Shown here one piece after another: positions 8,932-17,854 of a DNA stretch of 64,000 bases (positions are counted from its first letter, which is position 1; each line of letters opens with the position of its first letter). Source of the DNA: Glycomyces amatae (GTDB taxonomy: Bacteria; Actinomycetota; Actinomycetes; Mycobacteriales; Micromonosporaceae); assembly GCF_020991375.1 (NCBI RefSeq), contig NZ_JAJLQZ010000005.1:62001-126000 (forward strand), read 5' to 3'. The position numbers were made by a program, and so were the translations under genes. The notes below the pieces were generated by a model. That model saw only the letters and a list, made by a program, of their open reading frames with translations. It was not told the DNA's origin and did no database searches.

Positions 8932-9293
8932 GTGATTCCTATAGGGGTCGGTGTCAGATGTGAGGTCTGGGGGACCGGTCCGCCGAACGGGGGGTCAGCC
9001 GTCGGCGGCACGGAGTCACACTATCGGGGCGATTCGAGGCGGACAAGACTTACCCTGATTTTCTTTCGGAAAGGCTGGTGAACCATTGGTTTCCCGGAGG
9101 CTGTGCACATCCCGGGGCACAACGTATGCGCAGGCCAGGCAGTGACTGAGCGATCACATGGAACGCTTTGACCCTCTCATGTCCTTTCCCGGAGCGCGGG
9201 CGTTCGCGGAAACACGCATCGTGCGCGGACGCGTGCGCTCCGCAGTGGATCCGGCCCTGACCGTGTGACGGGGCTCGCGTCTATCCTGGGGGG
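8932..9293. other. Divergent intergenic region, livK / miaB
   Basis: 362 bp without a coding region that I can support. It carries a candidate livK promoter (9018-9046, minus) and the -10-like TATCCT (9282-9287) of miaB, 6 nt before its GTG. The middle part (9050-9100) is relatively AT-rich. Confidence 0.5.
9018..9046 (-). promoter_or_regulatory. Candidate livK promoter
   Basis: Read on the minus strand, TTGTCC (9046-9041) is followed after 17 nt by TAGTGT (9023-9018). This fits a housekeeping-sigma promoter about 90 nt upstream of the livK start. It rests on motif spacing only. Confidence 0.38.
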
Positions 9294-10799
9294 GTGGCTC
9301 AGCAAGGTGTGAAGACCTACCAGGTCAAGACGTACGGCTGTCAGATGAACGTGCACGACTCCGAGCGCATCGGCGGCCTCCTCGAAGAGGCCGGGTACGT
9401 GCCCGCCGCCGGCGGGGACGCGCCCGACCTCGTCGTGTTCAACACCTGCGCGGTGCGCGAGAACGCCGACAACAAGCTCTACGGCAACCTCAGCCACCTC
9501 GCGCCGGCCAAGTCCGCGAACCCCGACATGCAGATCGCCGTCGGCGGCTGCCTGGCGCAGAAGGACCGCGGCGAGATCGTCAAGCGCGCCCCGTGGGTCG
9601 ACGCGGTCTTCGGCACCCACAACATCGGCTCGCTCCCGGCCCTGCTCGACCGCGCCCGCCACAACCGGGCCGCCGAGGTCGAGATCCTGGAGTCCCTGGA
9701 GACCTTCCCCTCGGCGCTGCCCACCAAGCGCGACTCGACCTACTCCGGCTGGGTCTCGATCTCGGTGGGCTGCAACAACACCTGCACGTTCTGCATCGTG
9801 CCCAGCCTGCGCGGCAAGGAGAAGGACCGGCGCCCCGGCGAGATCCTCGCCGAGGTCCGGGCCCTGGTCGCCGAGGGCGTCTCCGAGGTGACCCTGCTGG
9901 GCCAGAACGTCAACACCTACGGCGTCGAGTTCGGCGACAAGCTCGCCTTCGGGAAGCTCCTGCGCGCCTGCGGCGAGATCGACGGCCTCGAGCGGGTGCG
10001 CTTCACCAGCCCGCATCCGAAGAACTTCACCGACGACGTCATCGCCGCCATGGCCGAGACCCCGAACGTGTGCCACCAGCTGCACATGCCGCTCCAGTCC
10101 GGTTCGGACCGCGTGCTCAAGGAGATGCGCCGCTCCTACCGCTCCGGCAAGTACCTGGAGATCCTCGACAAGGTCCGCGCGGCGATGCCCGACGCGGCCA
10201 TCACCACCGACATCATCGTGGGCTTCCCCGGGGAGACCGAGGAGGACTTCCAGGCGACCCTCGACGTGGTCGAGCAGGCCCGCTTCTCCAGCGCCTTCAC
10301 GTTCCAGTACTCGATCCGGCCCGGCACGCCCGCCGCCACGATGGCCGACCAGATCCCCAAGGCCGTCGTGCAGGAGCGGTACGAGCGCCTCGTCGCCCTC
10401 CAGGAGCGCGTGTCCTGGGAGGAGAACCGCAGGCTCGAGGGCACCGAGGTCGAAGTCCTGGTCACGGTGGGCGACGGGCGCAAGGACGCGGCGACCGGCC
10501 GCCTCTCGGGCCGCGCCCGGGACGGGCGCCTGGTGCACTTCGGCGTCGCGCCGAGCGAGACCGACCCGGCCGGCAACGCCGCGGGCATCCGACCCGGGGA
10601 CGTGATCACCACCGCGATCACCTACGGCGCCCCGCACCACCTGGTCGCCGACGGCGAGGTCCTGACCCACCGGAAGACGAAGGCGGGCGACGCCTGGGCC
10701 GCGGGCAAGGCCACGAAGCTCCCCGGCGTCAGCCTCGGCATGCCCACCATCGGCAGGAAGCCCCAGCCGAAGCAGGAGGCCCCCGGCTGCGCCTGCTAG
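9294..10799 (+). CDS. miaB: tRNA-2-methylthio-N6-dimethylallyladenosine synthase MiaB
   Basis: A 501-residue radical-SAM methylthiotransferase that adds the methylthio group to i6A37 of tRNAs reading UNN codons. The N-terminal domain carries the three cysteines for the auxiliary Fe-S cluster (C16, C52, C86). The radical-SAM cluster is CNNTCTFC (C160, C164, C167). A TRAM-like domain lies near the C terminus, and the protein ends in a short CAC tail. GTG at 9294 is taken as start because TATCCT stands 6 nt upstream, a leaderless arrangement seen repeatedly in this window. The i6A-forming partner miaA lies 8.6 kb downstream. Confidence 0.97.
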   Translation: MAQQGVKTYQVKTYGCQMNVHDSERIGGLLEEAGYVPAAGGDAPDLVVFNTCAVRENADNKLYGNLSHLAPAKSANPDMQIAVGGCLAQKDRGEIVKRAPWVDAVFGTHNIGSLPALLDRARHNRAAEVEILESLETFPSALPTKRDSTYSGWVSISVGCNNTCTFCIVPSLRGKEKDRRPGEILAEVRALVAEGVSEVTLLGQNVNTYGVEFGDKLAFGKLLRACGEIDGLERVRFTSPHPKNFTDDVIAAMAETPNVCHQLHMPLQSGSDRVLKEMRRSYRSGKYLEILDKVRAAMPDAAITTDIIVGFPGETEEDFQATLDVVEQARFSSAFTFQYSIRPGTPAATMADQIPKAVVQERYERLVALQERVSWEENRRLEGTEVEVLVTVGDGRKDAATGRLSGRARDGRLVHFGVAPSETDPAGNAAGIRPGDVITTAITYGAPHHLVADGEVLTHRKTKAGDAWAAGKATKLPGVSLGMPTIGRKPQPKQEAPGCAC

Positions 10800-10817
10800 G
10801 ACACCGAAACGCAAGCG

Positions 10818-10840
10818 GCCCACCGGCGCGGCCGGTGGGC
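10818..10840. terminator. Hairpin terminator between miaB and vapC
   Basis: A 10-bp perfect stem (GCCCACCGGC with its complement) has a 3-nt loop, placed between two convergent genes, so it can serve both. Confidence 0.7.
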
Positions 10841-10863
10841 GTCGAACTGGGGGAGTGCGGGGG

Positions 10864-11283
10864 TCAGTCGGCTTCGCCGGGAGGCACCACCCACTCGGTC
10901 GGCTGGCCGGTGACCTTCGCGATCCGGTCGAAGTCGTGGTCGTAGTGAAGCATGGTCACGCCGTGCCGCTCAGCGGTGGCTGCGATGACCAGGTCGGGGA
11001 TCTTCACCGTGCGGTGGAGCGAATCTCGGATCAGTTCACGCTGCACCTCGGTCACTCGCGAGTACACGGTGTCCGGAATCGACAGCCGCTCGAAGTTCGC
11101 GAGCCAATCGATGAGCTGGTCGCCTTCGCGGAGGTTCCGAACGCTGAACAGCATCTCGGCTTCCACCATGCCGCAGATCGCCAGCAGCCCGCGCTCCGCC
11201 AGCGGGATCAGCCGCTGGGCGACCGGCTGCTTGGTCTGCCTGGCGAATACGCTCTTGTCGACCATGAAACGCGCTATCGCCAT
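10864..11283 (-). CDS. vapC: VapC-type PIN-domain ribonuclease toxin
   Basis: A 139-residue PIN-domain protein starting MAIARFMVDKSVFAR. Conserved acidic residues are visible: D9, the glutamates in MVEAEM (about 43-45), the aspartate of PDLVIAA (about 97) and those of YDHDFDRIA near the end, which would bind Mg2+ or Mn2+ in the RNase site. VapC toxins cleave tRNA or rRNA when not held by VapB. The ATG at 11283 overlaps vapB by 10 nt, as in other VapBC operons. An in-frame upstream extension is a shadow of vapB and is not used. Confidence 0.88.
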   Translation of the reverse strand: MAIARFMVDKSVFARQTKQPVAQRLIPLAERGLLAICGMVEAEMLFSVRNLREGDQLIDWLANFERLSIPDTVYSRVTEVQRELIRDSLHRTVKIPDLVIAATAERHGVTMLHYDHDFDRIAKVTGQPTEWVVPPGEAD

Positions 11284-11480
11284 GCCGACTCCATGATCTC
11301 GGGGTCGGCGAGGTCGGGGAGGTTGCCTGCGGCGAGCCACTCCAGGAACTCACGGCGCTTGTGCTGCGCGACGAGTTCCTTGAGTGCCGCGTTCACGGTG
11401 CTGACCTTGGTGGTCGTGCCGAGGATCTCCGCCGCCTGCGCGCAGAGCTCGTCGTCGAGGTTGATGACTGTTCGTGACAT
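11274..11480 (-). CDS. vapB: VapB-type ribbon-helix-helix antitoxin
   Basis: A 68-residue antitoxin. The N-terminal SRTVINLDDELCAQAAEILG is a ribbon-helix-helix DNA-binding domain, and the acidic C-terminal end (LPDLADPEIMESAWR) is the usual toxin-wrapping tail. The ATG at 11480 is chosen over the GTG at 11489 because GGAGG lies 8 nt before it. A -10-like TATACT lies at 11524-11519 (minus). It should bind VapC and repress the pair. Confidence 0.88.
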   Translation of the reverse strand: MSRTVINLDDELCAQAAEILGTTTKVSTVNAALKELVAQHKRREFLEWLAAGNLPDLADPEIMESAWR

Positions 11481-11561
11481 TGTTTTCACCTCCTCAACCT
11501 AGCCAGGCACGGACTTCCAGTATACCTTTCGAAGAGGTGTGTCGCGATCTTTTGAGTCGGG

Positions 11562-11640
11562 TTGTCGACGTTTCTATACGATGGGAATAGATATCTATAT
11601 GAATCTTCTTATGATATCGATCAATCATGGTTACGAGGAC
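11562..11640. other. AT-rich intergenic patch with 12-bp palindrome
   Basis: An unusually AT-rich stretch in an otherwise GC-rich region. It includes the perfect palindrome ATAGATATCTAT (11587-11598) and a nearby GATATC. It lies between divergent vapB and the methyltransferase. An open frame runs through it in phase with the methyltransferase, but the codon use is alien to the genome, so I read it as non-coding, possibly an operator or a transferred remnant. Confidence 0.45.
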
Positions 11641-11687
11641 TCGCCGCATCCGATCCGGGCCCAGGCGATCTGCCACAATGGCTCGGT

Positions 11688-12494
11688 ATGGAACAGGAAT
11701 CGGACATCCAGGCGCAGCGCGACCTCATGTACGGGGAGCTCGACCTCGGGTCCCTGACGATCTTCTCCGGGTCGTTCATCAACTACGGCTACTGGGGCGA
11801 CGTCGCCCCCGGCCGCGAGATCACCCTCGCGGAGCGCACCGCCAGCCAGGCCGAGCTCTACCGGCGGGTCGTCTCGCGCCTCTCCATGCCGCTCGGGGCC
11901 GAACTCCTCGAACTCGGCTCCGGCATCGGCGTCGGGGCGGCCCTCGTCGCCCGTGAGTTCGGTGCCGTCGTCTCCGGGCTCGACCGTTCCGCCGCCCAGC
12001 TCGGGCGCGCCGCCGAGGCCAACGCCGCGACCCTCGCGGACATGCCCGGCCGCCTCTCCTTCTACGAAGGCTCGGTCACCGCGATCCCCTTCCCCGACGC
12101 CTCCTTCGACGGCGTCTACGCCGTCGAGATGCTCCAGCACGTCGACGACCTCGCCGCCGTCGCCCGCGAGGTCCACCGGGTCCTGCGCCCCGGCGGGCGC
12201 TTCGCGACCGCCACGTTCTTCGCGCCCGACGGCGCCGGCGAGACCCCCGTCGCCGACCTCATCGAGACCGTCGCCTCCGGCGTCGACGTCGTGCGCCCCA
12301 TCGGCGAGTTCACCGCCGACCTGGAGGCCGCGGGCCTCCGGGAGGTGACCGCCACCCCGATCGGCGAGCACGTCTGGCGCCAGTTCGACCAGTGGGTCGC
12401 CCAGACCGAGTTCCGCGACTCCTGGGGCCGCAACTGGCTGCGCTGCTACGAGAACGGCTGGATCGACTACTACCTCGTGACCGCCGCGCGCTGA
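11688..12494 (+). CDS. Class I SAM-dependent methyltransferase
   Basis: A 268-residue cytoplasmic methyltransferase with the SAM-binding glycine-rich loop LELGSGIGVGAALVARE (about 72-88), an acidic motif at the end of strand 2 (VVSGLDRS), FDGVYAVEMLQHV (motif of strand 4) and VLRPGGRF (post-strand-4 loop). It belongs to the UbiE/sterol-C24/sarcosine-type group of small-molecule methyltransferases; the substrate is unknown. ATG at 11688 is chosen because the 42 codons upstream in frame are AT-rich and unlike the rest. It converges on the DUF1707 gene with only one base between the stop codons. Confidence 0.85.
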   Translation: MEQESDIQAQRDLMYGELDLGSLTIFSGSFINYGYWGDVAPGREITLAERTASQAELYRRVVSRLSMPLGAELLELGSGIGVGAALVAREFGAVVSGLDRSAAQLGRAAEANAATLADMPGRLSFYEGSVTAIPFPDASFDGVYAVEMLQHVDDLAAVAREVHRVLRPGGRFATATFFAPDGAGETPVADLIETVASGVDVVRPIGEFTADLEAAGLREVTATPIGEHVWRQFDQWVAQTEFRDSWGRNWLRCYENGWIDYYLVTAAR

Positions 12495-12495
12495 C

Positions 12496-12969
12496 TCACC
12501 ACCAGTAGGACGCGCCCAGGACGAAGAACAGGATCCACACCGGGACGCTCACGGCCCCGAGGATCAGCCCTGCCAGCGCGAAGGACCGGTTGTCCGCCTC
12601 GCCCTTGCGGTGCTTCTCGATCCCGATGAGCCCGAAGACGACCGCCAGGATCGTGAACGGCACGAAGCTCACGAACGACATCACGCCCATGCCGAGCGCG
12701 ATGTGCCCCATCAGGTTCCCGGAGCCCTCGGGCTCCGCCGGAGCGGGCGCGGGCTCCGGCGCGGGCGGGACCGGCAGGTTCGCCGCGGGCAGGTCCTCGA
12801 GCAGGCGCCCGACCTCGGCGTACGTCTGCGACTCGTAGAGGTCGCGGCTCCGCTCGTCGAACTCGTGCAGGTTCAGGCGGCCCGCTTCGAGCGCGTCGCG
12901 CAGCTGGGCGGCCACCGCCGCGCGCTCGTCGTCGGAGATCCGCATCCGGCCGGGATCGGGCTGGGGCAT
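12496..12969 (-). CDS. DUF1707/DUF4190 two-domain membrane protein
   Basis: A 157-residue protein. Residues 8-55 (MRISDDERAAVAAQLRDALEAGRL, in pieces, then DERSRDLYESQTYAEVGRLLEDLP) are a DUF1707 domain, a short helical module found at the N terminus of many actinobacterial membrane proteins. An Ala/Pro linker follows. Two hydrophobic segments (about 85-110 and 128-150) with the KHRKGEADNRSFALAGLILG motif in between form a DUF4190 domain. The function is unknown. The ATG at 12969 has GGAGG 9 nt upstream. Confidence 0.88.
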   Translation of the reverse strand: MPQPDPGRMRISDDERAAVAAQLRDALEAGRLNLHEFDERSRDLYESQTYAEVGRLLEDLPAANLPVPPAPEPAPAPAEPEGSGNLMGHIALGMGVMSFVSFVPFTILAVVFGLIGIEKHRKGEADNRSFALAGLILGAVSVPVWILFFVLGASYWW

Positions 12970-13040
12970 GGCACTGGTCCTCCAGGGGGTCGGGTGGCCC
13001 GTCAAGCGTATACAGCGCCCTGTCCCATGCTGGAGACGAT

Positions 13041-13071
13041 CGAGGGCCCCGGCCGACGGCCGGGGCCCTCG
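13041..13071 (-). terminator. Terminator of the ABC exporter operon
   Basis: A 14-bp perfect stem (13041-13054 with 13058-13071) has a 3-nt loop, 8 nt past the stop of the second exporter gene. Confidence 0.78.
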
Positions 13072-13078
13072 AGGGGTC

Positions 13079-14947
13079 TCACACGAGCGAGTCCTCCCAC
13101 TGTCGGTGCAGGGTCGCGTACTCGCCGCCGTGGTCGATGAGGTCGCTCGGGCGCCCGTCCTCGATGACGCGGCCGTGCTCCAGGACCAGGACCCTGTCGG
13201 CGATCTCCACCGTGGACAGCCGGTGCGCGATGATGATCGCCGTCCGGTCGGCCAGGATCGTGCGCAGCGCCCGCTGCACCAGCCGCTCGGACGGGATGTC
13301 GAGCGAACTGGTCGCCTCGTCGAGGATCAGCACCCGCGGGTCGGCCAGGAACGCCCGCGCGAAGACCACCAGCTGCCGCTGGCCCGCCGAGAGCCGCCCG
13401 CCGCGCTTGCGCACGTGGGTGTCGTACCCGTCGGGCAGCGACTCGATGAACTCGTGGGCGCCGACCACCTTGGCCGCCTCCACGATCCGCTCCCGGTCCG
13501 CGCCGGGCCTCCCCAGTTCGATGTTCTCGGCGATCGTGCCGTTGAACAGGAAGTTCTCCTGCGTGATCATCACGACGTTCGCCCGCAGGTCCGCCTCGGA
13601 GAGGTCGCGCAGGTCCACGCCGTCGAGCGAGACCGAGCCCCCCTTCGGGTCGTAGAACCGGCTCACGAGCTTCGCGATCGTGGTCTTGCCCGCGCCCGTC
13701 GCGCCCACCAGGGCCGCGGTCTGGCCCCCCGGGATGCGCAGGTCCAGGCCCGGCAGCACCACCTGGTCGTCGCGGTACTGGAACCGCACGCCGTCGAAGC
13801 GCAGCTCGCCCCGCGGCCGCTCGATCGGGCGCGGCTCCTCGGGCTCGGCCACCTCGACCGGCTCGTCCAGGACGCCGGAGATCTTCTCCAGCGCCGAGGT
13901 GCCCGACTGGAGCACGTTGTAGAACTGCACCAGCTCGTTGAGCGGGTCGAAGAACCGCTTCATGTACAGCAGGAACGCCGCGAGCACGCCGAGCTCGGTG
14001 TTGCCCTGCATGACCTGCCAGCCGCCGAACAGCAGCACCACCACCGTGGCGAGGTGCCCGATGCCGCGCATCCCGCCGGCCATGAACGCGTTCTGCTGGT
14101 GCCCGGCCGCCTGCGCGAACCGGTTGTCGGTGTTGAGCCCCGCGAACAGCTCCCGGTCGCGGCCCTCGCGCCGGTACGCCTGGACCGCGCGCACCCCGCC
14201 CATGGACTCCACGAAGTAGACGATGAGCAGCGCCACCGTCTCGCGGGCCTTGCGGTACGCGATCGCCGAGACCCGGCTGAACCAGCGGCCCAGCAGGAGC
14301 ATGAGCGGGAACGTCAGCAGCGTCACCGCCGCCAGGCGCGCGTCGATGACCAGCATGACCACGGTGATGGTGACGACGTTGAGCCCGGCGAGGACCAGGT
14401 CGTCCACGCCGTTCTCGGTCATCTCCCGGATCGACTCCATGTCCGAGCTCTGCCGGGCCGTGACGCGCCCGGAGGTGAACCGCTCGTGGAAGGACACCGA
14501 CAGCTGCTGGAACTTGCGGAACACCTTGCCGCGCAAGGCGTACAGCATCGCCGCGCTCACCTTCGCGGACTGCGCGATGTAGAGGCGCACGCACAGGTAC
14601 TCCAGGATCGCGACGACCGCGAAGGCCACGCCGATCATGATGACGATCGAGTGGTCGCCGTGGTCCGTCAGCGCCGGGATGCCGTGGTCGATGCCGTACA
14701 TGACCAGCAGCGGCGTGGCCATGCTCGCGAAGTTCTGCACCACCAGGACGCCCACGAGGAACCACAGCGCCCGCTTGTGGGGCAGCAGCATCGAGCCGAG
14801 CAGGCGCCGGGACTGGGCCCGCAGCTCCTTGATCGACTCGGCGTCGTCCACCTCGGCGCTGGTCCGGTCCGCCTCGGAGGACTCGGCGTGGCCGCGCCAG
14901 TGCGCGTGCTTGTCCGATTTCCCGTTCGCCTTGTCCGCCAAGGTCAT
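13079..14947 (-). CDS. Heterodimeric ABC exporter, subunit with canonical Walker B
   Basis: A 622-residue half-transporter: a charged N-terminal extension of about 50 residues, six transmembrane helices (about 60-340) and an ATPase domain. The ATPase has Walker A (GATGAGKTT), a variant signature (LSAGQRQLVVFARAF) and Walker B with the catalytic glutamate (VLILDEATSSLD). It pairs with the preceding gene, which has the reverse pattern. It exports an unknown substrate, lipid or drug being common for the family. Its ATG overlaps the partner's stop by 4 nt. Confidence 0.9.
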   Translation of the reverse strand: MTLADKANGKSDKHAHWRGHAESSEADRTSAEVDDAESIKELRAQSRRLLGSMLLPHKRALWFLVGVLVVQNFASMATPLLVMYGIDHGIPALTDHGDHSIVIMIGVAFAVVAILEYLCVRLYIAQSAKVSAAMLYALRGKVFRKFQQLSVSFHERFTSGRVTARQSSDMESIREMTENGVDDLVLAGLNVVTITVVMLVIDARLAAVTLLTFPLMLLLGRWFSRVSAIAYRKARETVALLIVYFVESMGGVRAVQAYRREGRDRELFAGLNTDNRFAQAAGHQQNAFMAGGMRGIGHLATVVVLLFGGWQVMQGNTELGVLAAFLLYMKRFFDPLNELVQFYNVLQSGTSALEKISGVLDEPVEVAEPEEPRPIERPRGELRFDGVRFQYRDDQVVLPGLDLRIPGGQTAALVGATGAGKTTIAKLVSRFYDPKGGSVSLDGVDLRDLSEADLRANVVMITQENFLFNGTIAENIELGRPGADRERIVEAAKVVGAHEFIESLPDGYDTHVRKRGGRLSAGQRQLVVFARAFLADPRVLILDEATSSLDIPSERLVQRALRTILADRTAIIIAHRLSTVEIADRVLVLEHGRVIEDGRPSDLIDHGGEYATLHRQWEDSLV

Positions 14948-16749
14948 GCCGCCACCTCTTCCGCCGTCGCCGAGAGCACGTCCACGTACTCGGGGCTCGT
15001 GCCCATCAGCTCGGAGTGCTTCCCGACCGCCGCGATGCGCCCCTCGTGGAGCAGCGCCACCCGGTCGGCCAGGGCCACCGTGGAGGGCCGGTGCACGACC
15101 ACGAGCGCGGTGGTGTCGCGCAGGACCTGCGCCAGGGCCCGCTCGACCAGCTCCTCGGTGTGCACGTCGAGCGCCGAGAGCGGGTCGTCGAGTACGAGCA
15201 CCGCGGGCTTGACGACCACGGCGCGGGCGAGCGCGAGGCGCTGGCGCTGGCCGCCGGACAGGGACAGGCCCTGCTCGCCGATGCGGGTGTCGAGCCCGTA
15301 CGGCAGGTCGTGCACGAACTCGGCCTGGGCGACGCGCAGCGCCTCCTCGATGTCGCGCTGGTCGGCGTCGGGCCGCCCGAGCGCGAGGTTCTCGCGCACG
15401 CTCATCGAGAACAGCGTGGCCTCCTCGAACGCGGTGGTGACCACCGAGCGGAGGTTCGCCAGCCGCAGGTCGCGGATGTCGGTGCCGTCCAAGAGGATCC
15501 GCCCGCCCGTGGGGTCGTTGAGGCGCGAGGGGAGCGACACGAGCGTGGTCTTGCCCGAGCCGGTCTTGCCCGCGATTGCCACGGTCTCGCCGGGGCGCAC
15601 CGTCAGGTCCACGCCGCGCAGGATGTCGCGCGAGTCGTCCTCGTACCCGAATCGCACGTCCTCGAAGACGAGCTCACCGCGCACCGCGCCGCGGTCGACG
15701 ACCTTGGCGCCGGGCCGGTCCTTGATGGCCGGCTCGGTGTCGAAGACCTCGTAGACGCGGTCGGCGGCCGTCATGGCCTCGTTGCCGTGGGCCATGACCC
15801 AGCCGCTCGCCTCGATCGGCCACAGGATCGCCAGCTGGAGCATGATGAACGCGGTCAGACTGCCGACCGACATCGCGCCGTCGGCGACCATGATCGAGCC
15901 GAACACCAGCGTCGCGCCGAGCGCCGCGGAGGCGATCGCGGTGAACCCCGACCAGGACCGGGAGGCCACGAGGCTCTTGCGGACGCTCCGGTCGCGCAGA
16001 TCGGCGGCCTCCCGCTCGAAGCGGGTCGCCATGAGCGGGCCGCGCCCGAGGGCCTTGATCGCCCGGATGCCCAGGGCCGACTCCTCGGCGGCGCTGGAGA
16101 CCTCGCCGGACTGGTCCTGCTCGGCGCGGGCCAGCGGCAGGTAGTTGCGGAAGAAGCCGCGCCCGATGAGGAACAGCGGCACCGCGGAGGCGGCGACGAT
16201 GAGGGCCAGGCGCCACTCGATGAACAGCAGCTGGCCCATGATGATGGCGATCATGCCGATCGAGGTGATCGCGAAGACCATCCCGCCGGCGAAGAAGCGG
16301 CGGATCATGCCCAGGTCGGTGGTGACCCGGGCGAGGAGCTGGCCGGTCTGCCAGCGGTCGTGGAAACCGGTGTGCAGCCGCTGGAGGTGCTCGTAGAGCC
16401 CGCCGCGGATGTCGGCCTCGATCGCCATCGCCGTGGTGGTCTGGAAGTAGCGCCGGGTCAGGTTGAGGAGCGCGTCGGCGGCGCCGAGGGCCGCGATGAT
16501 CCCGACGATGCGCCACAGCCCGGGGATGTCGCCGTCGGTGATCGGGCCGTCGATGGCCCGGCCGACCAGCGGGGGGATGGCCAGTCCGGAGACGATGTTC
16601 AGCAGGACCATCGTCCACAGCACGGCCAGCCGGTACCGGTAGGGGTACAGGTACTTCTTCATCCGCCACAGGTTCGTCAGCGCCGTCCGACGGGGCGGGG
16701 GAGTGTCCGTTTCTGATTCTTCTGGAGTTTTCAACCGCTCTGAGCCCAC
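14944..16749 (-). CDS. Heterodimeric ABC exporter, subunit with degenerate Walker B
   Basis: A 601-residue half-transporter with six membrane helices (about 35-325) and an ATPase domain: Walker A (GKTGSGKTT), canonical signature (LSGGQRQRLALARA) and a Walker B ending in two aspartates (VLVLDDPLSALD) instead of Asp-Glu. The degenerate ATP site of the pair is thus made of this Walker B and the variant signature of the partner, as in known asymmetric exporters. The GTG at 16749 is chosen because TAGGTT (16761-16756) lies 6 nt upstream, the leaderless pattern of this genome. First gene of a two-gene operon. Confidence 0.9.
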   Translation of the reverse strand: MGSERLKTPEESETDTPPPRRTALTNLWRMKKYLYPYRYRLAVLWTMVLLNIVSGLAIPPLVGRAIDGPITDGDIPGLWRIVGIIAALGAADALLNLTRRYFQTTTAMAIEADIRGGLYEHLQRLHTGFHDRWQTGQLLARVTTDLGMIRRFFAGGMVFAITSIGMIAIIMGQLLFIEWRLALIVAASAVPLFLIGRGFFRNYLPLARAEQDQSGEVSSAAEESALGIRAIKALGRGPLMATRFEREAADLRDRSVRKSLVASRSWSGFTAIASAALGATLVFGSIMVADGAMSVGSLTAFIMLQLAILWPIEASGWVMAHGNEAMTAADRVYEVFDTEPAIKDRPGAKVVDRGAVRGELVFEDVRFGYEDDSRDILRGVDLTVRPGETVAIAGKTGSGKTTLVSLPSRLNDPTGGRILLDGTDIRDLRLANLRSVVTTAFEEATLFSMSVRENLALGRPDADQRDIEEALRVAQAEFVHDLPYGLDTRIGEQGLSLSGGQRQRLALARAVVVKPAVLVLDDPLSALDVHTEELVERALAQVLRDTTALVVVHRPSTVALADRVALLHEGRIAAVGKHSELMGTSPEYVDVLSATAEEVAA

Positions 16750-16870
16750 CGCTCCAACCTACGAGGAGGGCCCGACATCCGGCAACCCAAATTTCACCTG
16801 CCGACCGGTAAGTAATCCCACTGCGTCGACAGGATTCGTTGAGCCCCTTTGAAAGCGATATCAAAACGGC

Positions 16871-16907
16871 GCGGCGCCGCGTCCCAGACACCGGGACGCG
16901 GCGCCGC
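16871..16907 (-). terminator. Terminator after the tyrosine phosphatase
   Basis: A 15-bp perfect GC-rich stem (16871-16885 with 16893-16907) has a 7-nt loop, 18 nt downstream of the phosphatase stop on the minus strand. It separates the phosphatase from the exporter promoter. Confidence 0.8.
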
Positions 16908-16925
16908 TGACGTTCGGGCGGCGGG

Positions 16926-17669
16926 CTAATCGAGCAGCTGCGCCCGCAGCTCCTCGGTCCGGTCGAAGCCGATCGCCGAGATGTACGCGGACATCGACCC
17001 GAAGCGGGCGCTCATCTCCTCCAAGGTCTCCAGCATCGCCTCGGCGGGCGTGGTCAGGCCGCCCTCGGTCGCGGGCTTGCCCATGTTGGCGTCCCGCCAG
17101 GCGCGCCAGCGCCTGATGCCGTGGAGCGACAGCTCGTAGTCGGCGGCGATGTCCTCCTCGGCGACGCCCAGCACCGACAGGAGCGCGGCCGCGACCAGGC
17201 CGGTGCGGTCCTTCCCGGCCATGCAGTGGAACAGCACCGGCTCGCCGGAGGCGATCACCTCGAGCGAGTCGCGGACGGCCGCGTACCCGGCCTCGTACAT
17301 GCCCGAGTAGCGCTGGCGCAGGAACCGCACCACCTGGTCGTGCGGCGTCTCGCCGTCGATTCCCAGGTCGATGGCCTCCCACCGGACGTGGAGCAGCTCG
17401 AAGTGGTGGAACTCGACGCCCTCGATCTCGGGGAACCGGCCCGCCTGCTCCAGCTCCCCGCCCCGGCGCAGGTCGATGACGTGCCTGATCCCGAGCCGGT
17501 TCACCAGCAGGTCCTGGTCGGCCTCGGTGACCATCCCGAGGTTGTCGGAGCGGAACACGCGGCCGGTCCTGACCTTCTTGCCGCCGGCGGCGTCCCATCC
17601 GCCGATGTCGCGCAGGTTGAAGATGGTCTCGGCGTCGATGAACTGGTGGGGGAGGGTCTCGACTGACAT
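16926..17669 (-). CDS. Tyrosine-protein phosphatase, PtpB/Y_phosphatase3 family
   Basis: A 247-residue phosphatase. The active-site loop HCMAGKDRTG (about 147-156) holds the nucleophilic cysteine, the Lys-Asp pair typical of the PtpB-like group, and the phosphate-binding arginine. The N-terminal FNLRDIGGWDAAGGKKVRTGRVFRS (in part) is the family hallmark, and IRHVIDLRRGGELEQAG is the conserved core strand. It dephosphorylates phosphotyrosine or phosphoinositide-like substrates. GGAAGG lies upstream of the ATG, and no signal peptide is visible. It is followed by its own terminator, hence monocistronic. Confidence 0.9.
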   Translation of the reverse strand: MSVETLPHQFIDAETIFNLRDIGGWDAAGGKKVRTGRVFRSDNLGMVTEADQDLLVNRLGIRHVIDLRRGGELEQAGRFPEIEGVEFHHFELLHVRWEAIDLGIDGETPHDQVVRFLRQRYSGMYEAGYAAVRDSLEVIASGEPVLFHCMAGKDRTGLVAAALLSVLGVAEEDIAADYELSLHGIRRWRAWRDANMGKPATEGGLTTPAEAMLETLEEMSARFGSMSAYISAIGFDRTEELRAQLLD

Positions 17670-17854
17670 GCGGCTGCCTTCCTGTCGGGGTGACTGACGT
17701 TCGGCCGTGGGACGACGGACGGCGCGGACCGAAGCGGTCCACGCCGTCGTAGCCCTGCTCCATTATCCCGGTCCGTCCGCGAACGTCCTCACGCGTCGCT
17801 CAGAACCGCCGGACAACAGCAGGTTGCGTCTATTTCGAGCCTTCGGCCAACCGA

